NCBI RefSeq assembly: GCF_000428065.1
Contig: NZ_ATZF01000011.1
Location: 196 to 64,195, forward strand
Direction of reading: 5' to 3'
Origin: Shimazuella kribbensis DSM 45090
GTDB lineage: Bacteria; Bacillota; Bacilli; Thermoactinomycetales; Thermoactinomycetaceae
DNA length: 64,000 nucleotides
Of the stretch, positions 8,521 through 16,597 are shown in pieces. A program made the position numbers and the translations under genes. The notes below the pieces were generated by a model. The model was not told the origin of the DNA. It searched no databases and worked only from the letters and a program-made list of their open reading frames with translations. The stretch's first letter is position 1. Every line of letters begins with the position of its first letter.

Positions 8521-9287
8521 ACCGAACAGCTTTAATAACAGGAGCTTCTTCTGGTATTGGAGAGGCATTTGCGGTTGAGCTAGCAAAACAAGGCTATGAT
8601 GTTGTTTTGTTGGCTCGCTCTAAGGATAAGTTAGAAGATCTTGCAGCACGATTAGAGGAGTATCCGATTCGAATCGAGACAATTGTTCAAGATTTAAGCG
8701 TAGAATATGCGGCAAAGATCATAAAAGAAAAAGTAGAGAAATATGGCTTATCTATCGATTTTTTAGTGAATAATGCTGGATTTGGAACAAGCGGAGAGTT
8801 TTTATCTAATACAATGGAACTCGACCATCAACAAGTGATGGTCAATGTAGCATCTGTATTGGATTTAACACATGTATTTTTGCCTTCTATGGTAGAACGT
8901 GGTCATGGGACAATTATCAACTTAGCATCCTTGATTTCGTTTGTACCTATGCCATATATGAGTGTATATGGAGCGACGAAAGCATTTGTGCTTGCCTTTT
9001 CTCAGACATTAGCGGAAGAATATCGGCATAAAGGTATAGACATACTAGCCCTTTGTCCTGGTCCTACGGAAACCAAATTTTTTGAAGTTGCAGGAAGTAA
9101 TGCAAGTGACGGAATGAAAATGCGAACTTGTGATCAAGTTGTAAAAACCGCTTTTCGTGCTTTGGCAAATCGAAAAAGTGTAGCGATTGATGGATTTGCT
9201 AATACCATTCTTGCTCAGTTGCCGCGTTTTGTAAGTCGGAGTAGCTTAACCAAAGTTATAGGAAGACAGATGCGAAAAAGAAATTAA
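8517..9287 (+). CDS. Short-chain dehydrogenase/reductase, tandem paralogue
   Basis: 256 aa from a TTG that overlaps the TGA of the preceding gene, with a GAGGTGGG ribosome site inside the upstream gene. Motifs are TGASSGIG, LVNNAGFGTSGE and the YGATKAFVL active site, as in the upstream copy, with which it shares long stretches (DFLVNNAGFG and CPGPT). The pair may act as a two-subunit or two-step reductase, which is inference. Nothing in the context defines the substrate. Confidence 0.85.
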   Translation: MNRTALITGASSGIGEAFAVELAKQGYDVVLLARSKDKLEDLAARLEEYPIRIETIVQDLSVEYAAKIIKEKVEKYGLSIDFLVNNAGFGTSGEFLSNTMELDHQQVMVNVASVLDLTHVFLPSMVERGHGTIINLASLISFVPMPYMSVYGATKAFVLAFSQTLAEEYRHKGIDILALCPGPTETKFFEVAGSNASDGMKMRTCDQVVKTAFRALANRKSVAIDGFANTILAQLPRFVSRSSLTKVIGRQMRKRN

Positions 9288-9391
9288 ACTCTTCTTCGAA
9301 AATGAGCAATGAAAAACGCACAAATGCGTGCCAAAATTAATAATGGTATAAAGTAAGCAAACAAAAATGTTATCATTGTTTTCGCTACCAT
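9284..9391 (-). CDS. Possible small single-helix membrane peptide
   Basis: 35 aa starting at an ATG preceded by AAGGGGA at eight-base spacing. It has a hydrophobic stretch near residues 6-28 and a basic C-terminus (FRRRV). Its stop codon overlaps the end of the convergent SDR gene by four bases. The ribosome site is good and the composition fits a small membrane peptide, but there is no homology evidence. It may be chance. Confidence 0.3.
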   Translation of the reverse strand: MVAKTMITFLFAYFIPLLILARICAFFIAHFRRRV

Positions 9392-9505
9392 TTGACTATC
9401 CCCTTTTGCTTTACCATTCCTTTTACATAGAAAAAATATACAAAAAATAAAGCTCATTTGTTCTAGACAAGGGAAATTTCTAATAGAAGTAAAAGAAAAC
9501 AACTT

Positions 9506-9534
9506 GTATCTTTATCGGCAAATTGGGAATAATA
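9506..9534 (+). promoter_or_regulatory. Putative sigma-F promoter of gin
   Basis: GTATC at 9506-9510 and GGGAATAATA at 9525-9534 fit the forespore sigma-F pattern (GYATA, then GGnnAnAnTR) with a 14-nt gap. The site is 38 bp upstream of gin, which is a sigma-F-dependent gene in B. subtilis. Confidence 0.5.
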
Positions 9535-9572
9535 ACAATAGAAAGAATGCTAGATAAAGGTGGGCGGGTAAA

Positions 9573-9746
9573 ATGAAACCATGTGAAGAACGAGAGGTCT
9601 GTATCGTTTGTGAAAAAGAAAGAAGAGATGTCCTCCATATTCTCGATCAGCCAATTTGCACCGTTTGTGAACAGGACATTGCTGGAGTAAATGTATCTGA
9701 TTTGGCGTATGATTTTTATATAGCCAGACTAAAAGAGATTTGGTAG
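9573..9746 (+). CDS. gin: Anti-sigma-G factor Gin (CsfB)
   Basis: 57 aa with an AAAGGTGG ribosome site. Four cysteines in two CxxC pairs (CIVC at residues 10-13 and CTVC at 29-32) are the zinc knuckle of Gin. The SDLAYDFYIARLKEIW tail matches the conserved DYAFY-KLK end of the family. Gin holds sigma-G inactive in the forespore until engulfment and also blocks sigma-E there. Its place between an rRNA operon and yaaO is the same as in B. subtilis. A sigma-F-like promoter lies just upstream. Confidence 0.85.
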   Translation: MKPCEEREVCIVCEKERRDVLHILDQPICTVCEQDIAGVNVSDLAYDFYIARLKEIW

Positions 9747-9770
9747 GATTTTACGAGAGATGTTGAACGA

Positions 9771-9800
9771 GGCGACTCTTATGGAGGGTCGCTTCTTGTT
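9771..9800 (+). terminator. Probable terminator of gin
   Basis: GCGACTCT and AGGGTCGC form an 8-bp stem with one mismatch, followed by TTCTTGTT, 25 bp after the gin stop codon and just before yaaO. Confidence 0.5.
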
Positions 9801-9838
9801 GGTGGAAAGTGCATTTTTTATATGAAATGGGAGCAGCA

Positions 9839-11260
9839 ATGATGGATCACAATCGAGTACCATTGTGGGAAGCACTAAAAAAACACAAATCGTTTACCAA
9901 GGCAAACTTTCATGTACCTGGGCATAAAGCAGGACAAGCATATGATCAAGATGGATATCGCGATTTTTCCAGTATTCTACCTTTTGATTTGACCGAAGTA
10001 GGGGATTTAGATGATCTACATGCCCCAGTAGGTGCGATAAAAGAGGCACAAGAATTAGCTGCTGATGCGTTTGGTGCTGTTCATACTCGGTTTTTGGTGG
10101 GAGGGACAACAGCGGGGATACTTGCATCCATTTTGTCGATATGCCAACCAAATGACAAAATAATCGTGGCAAGACATTGTCATCAATCTGTTTTTCATGG
10201 ATGCTTTTTGGCCGGGGCAACTGTGATTCCCATACCTTATACGATTGATCCTGCCTCAGGCTTGGAATTACCTGCTTCGTCCAAAGTGACTGAGCAATTG
10301 CTCAAGGAACATCCCGAAGCAAAAGCGGTAATTCTCACCAGCCCCACTTATTTTGGAGTGGTGCAACAAGTGAGAACCCTATCTGAAATCGCCCACCGCT
10401 ATCAAGTTCCGTTAATTATTGATGAAGCACATGGAGCCCACTTTGGTTTTCATCCGAATCTCCCCACATCTGCTATGTGCAGTGGTGCGGATATAAGTAT
10501 ACAATCCTCTCACAAAATGCTACCAGCCATGACCATGTCTTCTATGTTGCATATAAATAGTAGATTAGTCGATACAGGCCAAGTAGATTTGTATCTGAAA
10601 ATGATTCAATCCAGTAGCCCTTCCTATCCATTGATGGCATCACTTGATTTAGCTAGGCGTTATATGAGGACAAAAGGGGAAAAGCAGCTTTCCCTTACGT
10701 TGGAACGCGTTCGTTCTTTTCGAGAGAAACTAGAAAAGATACCATCAATACAAGAATTAAAGATATCTATTAACATGGACCCATTGAAACTCTCCATAGA
10801 AAGTGAATATTATACAGGATATGAATTGGCGGAAATATTGGAAGGAAAGGGAATATATACAGAGTTAGCAGATGAACAAAAAATACTTGTTGTTTTTTCA
10901 GTTGGTACAAAACAAGTAGAATTGGATTATTTGCATCAGACTTTGACCGATTTGCATATGGACAAGCAGGTAGCAAAATCGAAAACTAAACCTATGCTTC
11001 TGGCTCCAAGAGAAGGAGAGATTCTTCCTTATGCCGAATGTAGAACAAGAGAACGCTGCTTTATTCCAGTGAAACAAGCATTTGGAAAAAGAAGTGCTAC
11101 TCATTTGGTTCCTTATCCTCCAGGCATTCCTCTCCTGTTAATGGGTGAACGTATTCACCAAGAAGTTATAGACTATCTATTGTTTTTACTAGCATCAGGT
11201 GGAAAAGTTCGTGGATTAATCGAGCATCAAGGGGAGTATTGGTTGTATGCATATCATTAA
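9839..11260 (+). CDS. Orn/Lys/Arg decarboxylase-family PLP enzyme (YaaO-like)
   Basis: About 473 aa. The start at 9839 (or 9842) has GGGAG upstream; in-frame starts up to 30 bases earlier lack a good site. The fold-type I PLP domain is clear: NFHVPGHKAG at the N-terminus, DEAHGAHFG holding the cofactor-contacting Asp and His, and SSHKMLPAMT carrying the PLP-binding Lys near residue 227. The C-terminal decarboxylase domain includes PYPPGIPLL. Members decarboxylate basic amino acids to polyamines; the substrate of this short form is uncertain. It precedes tmk by 20 bp, as in B. subtilis, and is probably cotranscribed with it. Confidence 0.85.
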   Translation: MMDHNRVPLWEALKKHKSFTKANFHVPGHKAGQAYDQDGYRDFSSILPFDLTEVGDLDDLHAPVGAIKEAQELAADAFGAVHTRFLVGGTTAGILASILSICQPNDKIIVARHCHQSVFHGCFLAGATVIPIPYTIDPASGLELPASSKVTEQLLKEHPEAKAVILTSPTYFGVVQQVRTLSEIAHRYQVPLIIDEAHGAHFGFHPNLPTSAMCSGADISIQSSHKMLPAMTMSSMLHINSRLVDTGQVDLYLKMIQSSSPSYPLMASLDLARRYMRTKGEKQLSLTLERVRSFREKLEKIPSIQELKISINMDPLKLSIESEYYTGYELAEILEGKGIYTELADEQKILVVFSVGTKQVELDYLHQTLTDLHMDKQVAKSKTKPMLLAPREGEILPYAECRTRERCFIPVKQAFGKRSATHLVPYPPGIPLLLMGERIHQEVIDYLLFLLASGGKVRGLIEHQGEYWLYAYH

Positions 11261-11280
11261 ATAAAATGAGGTCACCTATC

Positions 11281-11901
11281 ATGGAAGGCATTTTTATAAC
11301 ATTCGAAGGAATTGAAGGTGTAGGTAAGTCCACTCAAATCGCAAAAGTATATGAATATTTATCGAAAGACTACTCTGTTATTCAAGTACGGGATCCTGGA
11401 GGGACCGAGATTGGAACGAAAATTCGCGAAGTTTTGTTGGATCCTTCTATAAAGGAACCGTTTGCGATGTTTACAGAACTTTTTTTATATGCAGCTTCTC
11501 GAGCACAACTCATGAATCAAGTTATTGTTCCTGCTCTCAGGAACGGGACAATAGTTTTATGTGATCGATTTATTGATTCTACTATTGCATATCAAGCATA
11601 TGGAGCTGGGGTTCCCTTAGCTGATGTTCATCAAATTAACTGTCAAGCAATTGGGGACTATTTTCCAACTAGGACCTACCTATTGGATCTTTCGCTTAAG
11701 GTATCGCAAAAAAGGCTTTCTCAACGTAGCATGGGAAAAGATCGAATGGAACAGAAATCGTTGAAGTTTCATGATCGTGTTCGACAAGGATATTTGAAAT
11801 TAGCAGAAGAGAATAAAGAACGTATCAAGCTGATCGATGCTACGAAAAACAAAAAAACTATCTTTCAAGAAATAGTTCAAGATCTCCACACGTACATATA
11901 A
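11281..11901 (+). CDS. tmk: Thymidylate kinase
   Basis: 206 aa, the usual length. The ATG at 11281 follows GAGG at nine bases; an upstream in-frame start inside yaaO is unlikely. The P-loop is FEGIEGVGKSTQ. RDPGGTEIG holds the DR(E/P)GG dTMP-binding motif, with Pro in place of Glu, and the DRFIDSTIAYQAYG segment is conserved. It phosphorylates dTMP to dTDP for DNA synthesis. In B. subtilis tmk is followed by darA, yaaR and holB; here ricT follows after only 135 bp. Confidence 0.95.
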   Translation: MEGIFITFEGIEGVGKSTQIAKVYEYLSKDYSVIQVRDPGGTEIGTKIREVLLDPSIKEPFAMFTELFLYAASRAQLMNQVIVPALRNGTIVLCDRFIDSTIAYQAYGAGVPLADVHQINCQAIGDYFPTRTYLLDLSLKVSQKRLSQRSMGKDRMEQKSLKFHDRVRQGYLKLAEENKERIKLIDATKNKKTIFQEIVQDLHTYI

Positions 11902-11987
11902 TCCCAAGTATTGGATTTCTTTTCATTTGCCGAAGCGAATCTACCGATGATAGAATAGAGATAGATAGTGTTTGAAGATAGATGAAC

Positions 11988-12020
11988 AACTCAATGGGAT
12001 ATGGATATCCCCCAAGAGTT
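11988..12020 (+). promoter_or_regulatory. Hairpin abutting the ricT ribosome site
   Basis: AACTC plus TGGGATAT pair with ATATCCC plus GAGTT around a 2-nt loop. The stem ends directly before GGAGGG, the ribosome site of ricT. There is no T-run, so it is more likely a translational or mRNA-stability element than a terminator. Confidence 0.45.
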
Positions 12021-12036
12021 GGAGGGTTGATCAGCC

Positions 12037-12840
12037 ATGCTAAAAGTAATAGGTGTCCGCTTTAAAGAAGCGGGTAAGATATACTTCTTTAACCCTGATG
12101 AGTTACAGATGGAGCGTAATTCATCTGTAATTGTAGAAACTGTCAGAGGGGTCGAGTTTGGAAAAGTAGTTTGGGGTGTTCGCTATGTAGAGGAAGATGA
12201 AGTAGTTCTTCCTTTAAAACGTGTTATTCGTCTAGCAACAGCAGATGATACCCATAAACAGCAATCCAATCAAACTGCTGCAGCCGAAGCGTTGCAAATA
12301 TGCTCAGAAAAGGTGAAAGAGCATCAACTAGAGATGAAATTAGTTGATGCAGAGTATACCTTTGACCGCAATAAATTAATATTTTATTTTACCGCAGATG
12401 GTCGTGTTGATTTTCGAGAGTTAGTTCGTGATTTGGCAGCGGTTTTCCGAACACGAATAGAGCTTAGACAGATCGGAGTTCGAGATGAGGCAAAAATGTT
12501 AGGCGGGATTGGTCCCTGTGGGCGCGTTCTTTGTTGTTCTTCTTTTTTAGGTGATTTTGAGCCTGTATCGATAAAAATGGCGAAAGATCAAAATCTTTCT
12601 CTCAATCCAACCAAAATCTCTGGATTATGCGGACGATTGATGTGTTGTTTGAAATATGAGAATGATAATTATGAGGAAACGAAGGATACATTACCAGATA
12701 TTGGTGATGCGGTGTTTACTCCAGAAGGACTTGGTCAAGTGATGCTCCTCGATTTGATAGAAAGAAGAGTAAAAGTTCAGCTGGAAGCTACAGGAACCAT
12801 GGTAGAACACTCGCTAGATGAAGTTACTGTTGAAGCGTGA
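12037..12840 (+). CDS. ricT: PSP1-domain protein RicT (YaaT)
   Basis: 267 aa. The PSP1 domain spans most of the protein, with VRGVEFGKVV near residue 35 and two conserved cysteine clusters, GPCGRVLCCSSF and GLCGRLMCCLKYE. In B. subtilis RicT forms an Fe-S-containing complex with RicA and RicF that stimulates RNase Y processing of mRNAs and so affects sporulation, competence and biofilm formation. GGAGGG lies 10 bases before the ATG, directly downstream of a hairpin. It is followed by yabA, as in the standard order. Confidence 0.93.
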   Translation: MLKVIGVRFKEAGKIYFFNPDELQMERNSSVIVETVRGVEFGKVVWGVRYVEEDEVVLPLKRVIRLATADDTHKQQSNQTAAAEALQICSEKVKEHQLEMKLVDAEYTFDRNKLIFYFTADGRVDFRELVRDLAAVFRTRIELRQIGVRDEAKMLGGIGPCGRVLCCSSFLGDFEPVSIKMAKDQNLSLNPTKISGLCGRLMCCLKYENDNYEETKDTLPDIGDAVFTPEGLGQVMLLDLIERRVKVQLEATGTMVEHSLDEVTVEA

Positions 12841-12920
12841 GCTTCTATTGCCCCCTACGAGCTAGTTTGTAAGAGAAAAGGATGAAATGCTTGTCCTTTG
12901 GAAGAAGGTGGGGTGGAGAT

Positions 12921-13277
12921 TTGGATAAACAAGCCATTTTTAAACGTGTTGCGCAAGTAGAGGAACAGATCGGTGAATTATACAAAGAGTTGGGTGGTTT
13001 GAAATCGGAAATTGTACAGCTCATGGAAGAAAATACACGTCTCACCCTCGAAAACGACCAACTACGTAAGTTACAACAAGAAGTTTCCCATGAAAATGCT
13101 TCAACTTTCGTAGATGAAGCGGGCCAAACAACTCTACACCAAAGTATCGGAAATCATCATTTGATGAATCTGTATGATGAAGGATTTCATATATGTAATG
13201 TACACTATGGTCGGATGCGTACAGATGGTAATTGTTTATTTTGTATCGCTTTCCTTGATAAGACCAAAGAAGATTAA
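12921..13277 (+). CDS. yabA: Replication initiation control protein YabA
   Basis: 118 aa from a TTG preceded by GGTGGAG. The N-terminal half is a leucine-zipper coiled coil (IFKRVAQVEEQIGELYKEL and on to about residue 65). The C-terminal part holds the zinc-binding HICNVHYG...CLFC motif. YabA binds DnaA and the sliding clamp DnaN and restrains re-initiation at oriC. The 80-bp gap to ricT and the same strand suggest cotranscription. A strong terminator starts right after the stop codon. Confidence 0.93.
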   Translation: MDKQAIFKRVAQVEEQIGELYKELGGLKSEIVQLMEENTRLTLENDQLRKLQQEVSHENASTFVDEAGQTTLHQSIGNHHLMNLYDEGFHICNVHYGRMRTDGNCLFCIAFLDKTKED

Positions 13278-13303
13278 AACGCCGGCATGCCGGCGTTTTT
13301 CTT
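13278..13303 (+). terminator. Terminator of yabA
   Basis: AACGCCGGCATGCCGGCGTT is a perfect 20-bp palindrome followed by TTTC, adjacent to the yabA stop. Confidence 0.9.
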
Positions 13304-13319
13304 TCGAAAGGGAAGATTT

Positions 13320-13583
13320 ATGTACACGGTTTATATATTAGAATGCCAAGATGGAACATACTATACAGGCATTACCAATAGACTAAATACCCGGTTGAAA
13401 CAGCATCAATTAGGCAAAGCTTCGAAATATACACGTGCACGTCTTCCCGTGCGATTGGTGTACCAAGAAGCAGCAATCGATAAATCACATGCACTAAAAA
13501 GAGAAATCGAAGTGAAATCGTGGCCAAGAACAAAAAAGCAAAAGTTAATCGATACTTATGTGGGAGAACCAGTAGATGAATAG
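13320..13583 (+). CDS. yazA: GIY-YIG endonuclease-like protein (YazA)
   Basis: 87 aa from an ATG after AAAGGGA. It is a minimal GIY-YIG nuclease domain: YTVYILECQDGTYYTGITN carries the YIL/YTG core, with LKQHQLGKASKYTRAR and the YQE segment downstream. It belongs to the UPF0213/YhbQ group, whose substrates are not well defined; structure-specific DNA cleavage is possible. It overlaps rsmI by eight bases, so translation is likely coupled. Position and orientation match B. subtilis. Confidence 0.9.
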   Translation: MYTVYILECQDGTYYTGITNRLNTRLKQHQLGKASKYTRARLPVRLVYQEAAIDKSHALKREIEVKSWPRTKKQKLIDTYVGEPVDE

Positions 13584-14451
13584 ACAAAAGAGTTTTGCAA
13601 ATGACCACCTTGAGACAGGCAAATTATATATAGTGGGAACACCCATTGGAAATTTAAATGAAATGAGCCCAAGGGCAGTCCAGACGCTAAAAGAGGTAGA
13701 TCTGATTGCTGCGGAAGATACTCGACATACACGCAAACTGCTTTCTTATTTCAATTTTTCTACTCCACTAACCAGTTTTCATGAACATAATCAAGAAAGC
13801 AAAAAAAGGGAAATCGTTGAACAGCTATTAGCCGGCAAATCGGTAGCTGTTGTGAGTGATGCAGGTATGCCAGCTATTTCGGACCCGGGAGAAGTATTAG
13901 TCGATGCAGCACTACAAGCTGGCATATCCGTTATTCCTGTATCAGGGCCGAATGCTGCCCTAAACGCGTTGGTAGCTTCTGGCATCGCTGCACAACCTTT
14001 TACGTTTATTGGCTTTCTTCCTCGTCAGAAAAAGGAACGAAAGAAAGAGTTAGAAAAATGGGCGAAGATCCCGACGACCCTTATCTTCTATGAAGCGCCT
14101 CATCGTGTAAAACAGATGTTGCAAGATAGCTTTGCAATACTTGGGAATCGACAGATTGCTATTGCTAGAGAATTAACCAAAAAGCATGAAGAATGGCTTC
14201 GAGGGACGATTGAAGAAGTTTTGACCTATGTCCAGCAGACAGAGGCATTAGGAGAGTATTGTGTTGTGATCGAAGGAGCTTCTGAAGATACGAAGGAAGA
14301 ACAAACCAATTGGTGGGATGAGTTAACCATTATCCAACACGTCGAACACTACATAACAGATGGAATGGATAAAAAAGCAGCAATTCGTCAAGTAGCAGAC
14401 GATCGGGAAATACCAAAAAGAGAAGTTTATCAGATTTATCATGAGCATTGA
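13576..14451 (+). CDS. rsmI: 16S rRNA 2'-O-methyltransferase RsmI
   Basis: 291 aa. It is a tetrapyrrole-methylase-fold enzyme with VGTPIGNLNEMSPRA, AAEDTRHTRKLL, SDAGMPAISDPG and VSGPNAALNAL, all typical of RsmI. It adds the 2'-O-methyl group to C1402 of 16S rRNA in the decoding centre, using SAM. GGAG lies upstream inside the yazA 3' end. The C-terminal extension near residues 245-290, with DKKAAIRQVAD, is the small helical tail common in the family. Confidence 0.93.
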   Translation: MNRQKSFANDHLETGKLYIVGTPIGNLNEMSPRAVQTLKEVDLIAAEDTRHTRKLLSYFNFSTPLTSFHEHNQESKKREIVEQLLAGKSVAVVSDAGMPAISDPGEVLVDAALQAGISVIPVSGPNAALNALVASGIAAQPFTFIGFLPRQKKERKKELEKWAKIPTTLIFYEAPHRVKQMLQDSFAILGNRQIAIARELTKKHEEWLRGTIEEVLTYVQQTEALGEYCVVIEGASEDTKEEQTNWWDELTIIQHVEHYITDGMDKKAAIRQVADDREIPKREVYQIYHEH

Positions 14452-14550
14452 TCTGTATAGAGGAAACTTGCAGTAAAACTGCCTGAGGAAAAGGGAGAAA
14501 ACGAGATTACAATGACCATGAAGTTTTTGGAAAAATAAAGTTCTGATAGC

Positions 14551-14578
14551 TTACATTTATTGTGGGATTTGATACAAT
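14551..14578 (+). promoter_or_regulatory. Putative sigma-A promoter of the 14620 gene
   Basis: TTACAT and TACAAT are separated by 16 bp, 42 bp upstream of the start codon. The -35 is only partly consensus. It implies that the inserted gene brings its own promoter. Confidence 0.4.
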
Positions 14579-14619
14579 AACTTCAGACACAGACCATCCA
14601 CGTTCTCCATGGAGGAACC

Positions 14620-15021
14620 ATGCAGGAGATGTCCTACACTCGATCCTGTCGAGTCTCAGAAGAAGTCCGCAAGCGAGCATATTTCTGCTTGGCCGTACTG
14701 GTCAAGCTCAACAGCGAGGAACGGTACTTCCATCTGCTGGAGGAAGCGATCAACGAATTCCTCTCTGAGGTAGTGAAGAGTTGTTGGAGTTCCTTCAACA
14801 ACTCGTTCGACTGCTGGGAGATGGAGAACTCCATCACTACTGCCTTGGATGATTGGCAGAGGTTGCTCGAAAGCGTCGAGACTGTCGATGAATCCCAGAG
14901 GTGGAAGTACATCGAGTGTGGCCAGCAGTACGCGATCCTTTGTCTCCGTCCCCTCAAGGAGGACATGGATGACAGGCGCCGTCTTCGTGATCTCCTCCGC
15001 AGCATGACTCTCGCTGCGTAG
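14620..15021 (+). CDS. Hypothetical soluble protein in a GC-richer single-gene insert
   Basis: 133 aa from an ATG four bases after GGAGG; a second in-frame ATG nine bases later is possible. The protein is helical by composition, with many Glu, Arg, Leu and Trp, no signal peptide, no membrane segment and no motif I recognise. GC content and codon use (GTC, CTC, AAG, CGC) differ clearly from rsmI and abrB, and resemble the other inserts at 443, 41762 and 44237. It sits alone between rsmI and abrB, where B. subtilis has no gene, and ends in a GC-rich hairpin. Horizontal acquisition is likely. Confidence 0.6.
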   Translation: MQEMSYTRSCRVSEEVRKRAYFCLAVLVKLNSEERYFHLLEEAINEFLSEVVKSCWSSFNNSFDCWEMENSITTALDDWQRLLESVETVDESQRWKYIECGQQYAILCLRPLKEDMDDRRRLRDLLRSMTLAA

Positions 15022-15023
15022 AA

Positions 15024-15073
15024 CGTGGGCCCCTCGGATCTGGGAGAGCACTTCTCCCCGATTCGAGGCCACG
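15024..15073 (+). terminator. GC-rich compound hairpin after the 14620 gene
   Basis: Outer arms GTGGGCCCCTCGGATC and GATTCGAGGCCAC pair imperfectly and enclose the inner stem GGGAGA/TCTCCC. There is no T-run, so it could act as a weak terminator or an mRNA 3' stabiliser. Confidence 0.45.
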
Positions 15074-15098
15074 CAAATATTTCATATTTTAATAGAAG

Positions 15099-15126
15099 AA
15101 AACCGAGCATAATCGCTCGGTTTTCG
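15099..15126. terminator. Bidirectional terminator between the 14620 gene and abrB
   Basis: AAAACCGAGC pairs with GCTCGGTTTT. The T-tract on the plus strand and the A-tract on the other side let it terminate the plus-strand insert gene and the minus-strand abrB gene. Confidence 0.85.
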
Positions 15127-15169
15127 TATGTGTTTCTGTGTTGCAATATGTTATGTTTGATAGGAGAAA

Positions 15170-15442
15170 TTACTCAGCAGTTACTTTGTTTCCATTGATC
15201 AATTCGTACATTTCTTCGATACACTTGCGGCTTACTACTTTATTTTTATAACGAACTGTTTCATCCACTTCGCCAGTGAAGATACAAGCTGGTTCATATT
15301 TTTTCAATACGATGCGCTCGCCATCTACATAGATTTCAAGAGCGTCTTTTTCACCAATACCTAAAGTTCGACGCAATTCGATAGGAATCACCACTCGACC
15401 TAATTCGTCCACTTTACGTACAATACCTGTAGATTTCAACAT
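15170..15442 (-). CDS. abrB: Transition-state regulator AbrB
   Basis: 90 aa. The N-terminal 50 residues (STGIVRKVDELGRVVIPIEL and RRTLGIGEKDALEIYVD) form the swapped-hairpin DNA-binding domain almost identical to B. subtilis AbrB. The C-terminal half, which drives tetramerisation, is more diverged and contains two Cys. AbrB represses post-exponential genes, including spoVG, until Spo0A~P lowers its level. The ribosome site is GAGGAG. It lies between rsmI and metG as in B. subtilis, but with insertions on both sides. The promoter region carries a Spo0A box. Confidence 0.95.
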   Translation of the reverse strand: MLKSTGIVRKVDELGRVVIPIELRRTLGIGEKDALEIYVDGERIVLKKYEPACIFTGEVDETVRYKNKVVSRKCIEEMYELINGNKVTAE

Positions 15443-15508
15443 ACTTGATTTCTCCTCTCAATTCTGATCTTTGGAGTTATTTTTTTCTCTTTATAATTGC
15501 CGTCAAAT

Positions 15509-15561
15509 TTCGACATCATTTAATTCTTCCTCATCATACCAGCGATTCCCAAACCAGTCAA
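15509..15561 (-). promoter_or_regulatory. abrB promoter with downstream Spo0A box
   Basis: Read on the minus strand, TTGACT (15561-15556) and TATGAT (15538-15533) have a 17-bp spacer. A perfect Spo0A box, TGTCGAA (15515-15509), lies about 12-18 bases after the expected start point. This matches the B. subtilis layout, in which Spo0A~P represses abrB from just downstream of the start. Confidence 0.75.
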
Positions 15562-15631
15562 TATAACAATAGGGTAATTATAGAAAATTTCTTGAAGAAT
15601 GTTGGAAACTTGTTAGGAAAAGGAGAGAGCC

Positions 15632-16582
15632 ATGTTACCAGTATCAGTAGAGCTTAAAAATAAGTTAAAACAAGTGAATGAATCGTTAAGAAAGCAGTAT
15701 CCAAGTACGAATTATCAGCCTTACGAGATTCGACAAAAATTGCAAGAGGCAGGGAAGTTTCATCGATTTGACAAATTTCAAAAAAATGAATTAAACCATT
15801 TACTAGGAGATAAGAGTATCGTTGGTGTGGATGGATCTGTAAATTCTACCAAAGGTACGGAAAAGAGAGTGTTATCTGTTTTCCAAGCATTGGCAAAAGC
15901 GACGAGAGGTGGAGAAAAATGGGCTGCTGATGTCTATACGCCGCTTTTAGAAGAAGAAATGGAAAAAGAGCAAGAACCTGCGCGTCATGCAAGAAAAAGA
16001 GGTACACTTCTCTCCAATCTAGAGATGGAAGTTGCAATTCAAGCAATGAGAGAGTGGAAACCGAAGGCGATGTTGATGGATGGTTCCCTCTTGCACTACC
16101 ATATAGATGATATGGGAAAATGGGAGACAGTGCAGCGTGTTGCTTTGGAAGAGAACGTAAGTGTGATAGGAATCGCTGAAGAAATGGGAACGAGTACTCT
16201 AGTCAATGAACTATTTCCATCTTATAGAGGCTGGACAGACCGAGATCTACTCTATGGAGTATTAGAGGTAGGAGAAGCTTTTTTATTGGATGAGCGATAT
16301 TTTGGCGGGAAGATGTGGAGAGCAGTTTTTCGACCATCGGATAGTCCTGTTCCAGTAGGATTAGATGGCATTATTGGCCAGCTTGATGATCAATTGGATT
16401 TGATTCGTTTGGTTTATAGCTTAACCCCTCAGCAAGGAAGAGGGATACCTTATTGGCTGGATATTGTGGACAACCAAGTGAGGGTAACCAATGCTCTCGT
16501 TCAAACCATGGTGGAAGAATACATCGATGAAGATTTACGAAGACGGTTATTGGTTACAAAGAGAGATGAGAGAATTATTTAG
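15632..16582 (+). CDS. nurA: NurA-type 5'-3' nuclease
   Basis: 316 aa with an AAAGGAG ribosome site. IVGVDGSVN near residue 64 carries the catalytic Asp of the RNase H-like NurA fold, and AMLMDGSLLHYH near residue 146 the second acidic site. NurA is a Mn-dependent 5'-3' exonuclease and endonuclease that works with the HerA hexameric translocase to resect DNA ends. The herA gene begins 16 bp downstream. The pair is well known in archaea and occurs in scattered bacteria, with repair or defence roles. It is not part of the B. subtilis abrB-metS interval, so it is an insert relative to that order. Confidence 0.85.
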   Translation: MLPVSVELKNKLKQVNESLRKQYPSTNYQPYEIRQKLQEAGKFHRFDKFQKNELNHLLGDKSIVGVDGSVNSTKGTEKRVLSVFQALAKATRGGEKWAADVYTPLLEEEMEKEQEPARHARKRGTLLSNLEMEVAIQAMREWKPKAMLMDGSLLHYHIDDMGKWETVQRVALEENVSVIGIAEEMGTSTLVNELFPSYRGWTDRDLLYGVLEVGEAFLLDERYFGGKMWRAVFRPSDSPVPVGLDGIIGQLDDQLDLIRLVYSLTPQQGRGIPYWLDIVDNQVRVTNALVQTMVEEYIDEDLRRRLLVTKRDERII

Positions 16583-16597
16583 TAGGGAGAGAAATTC

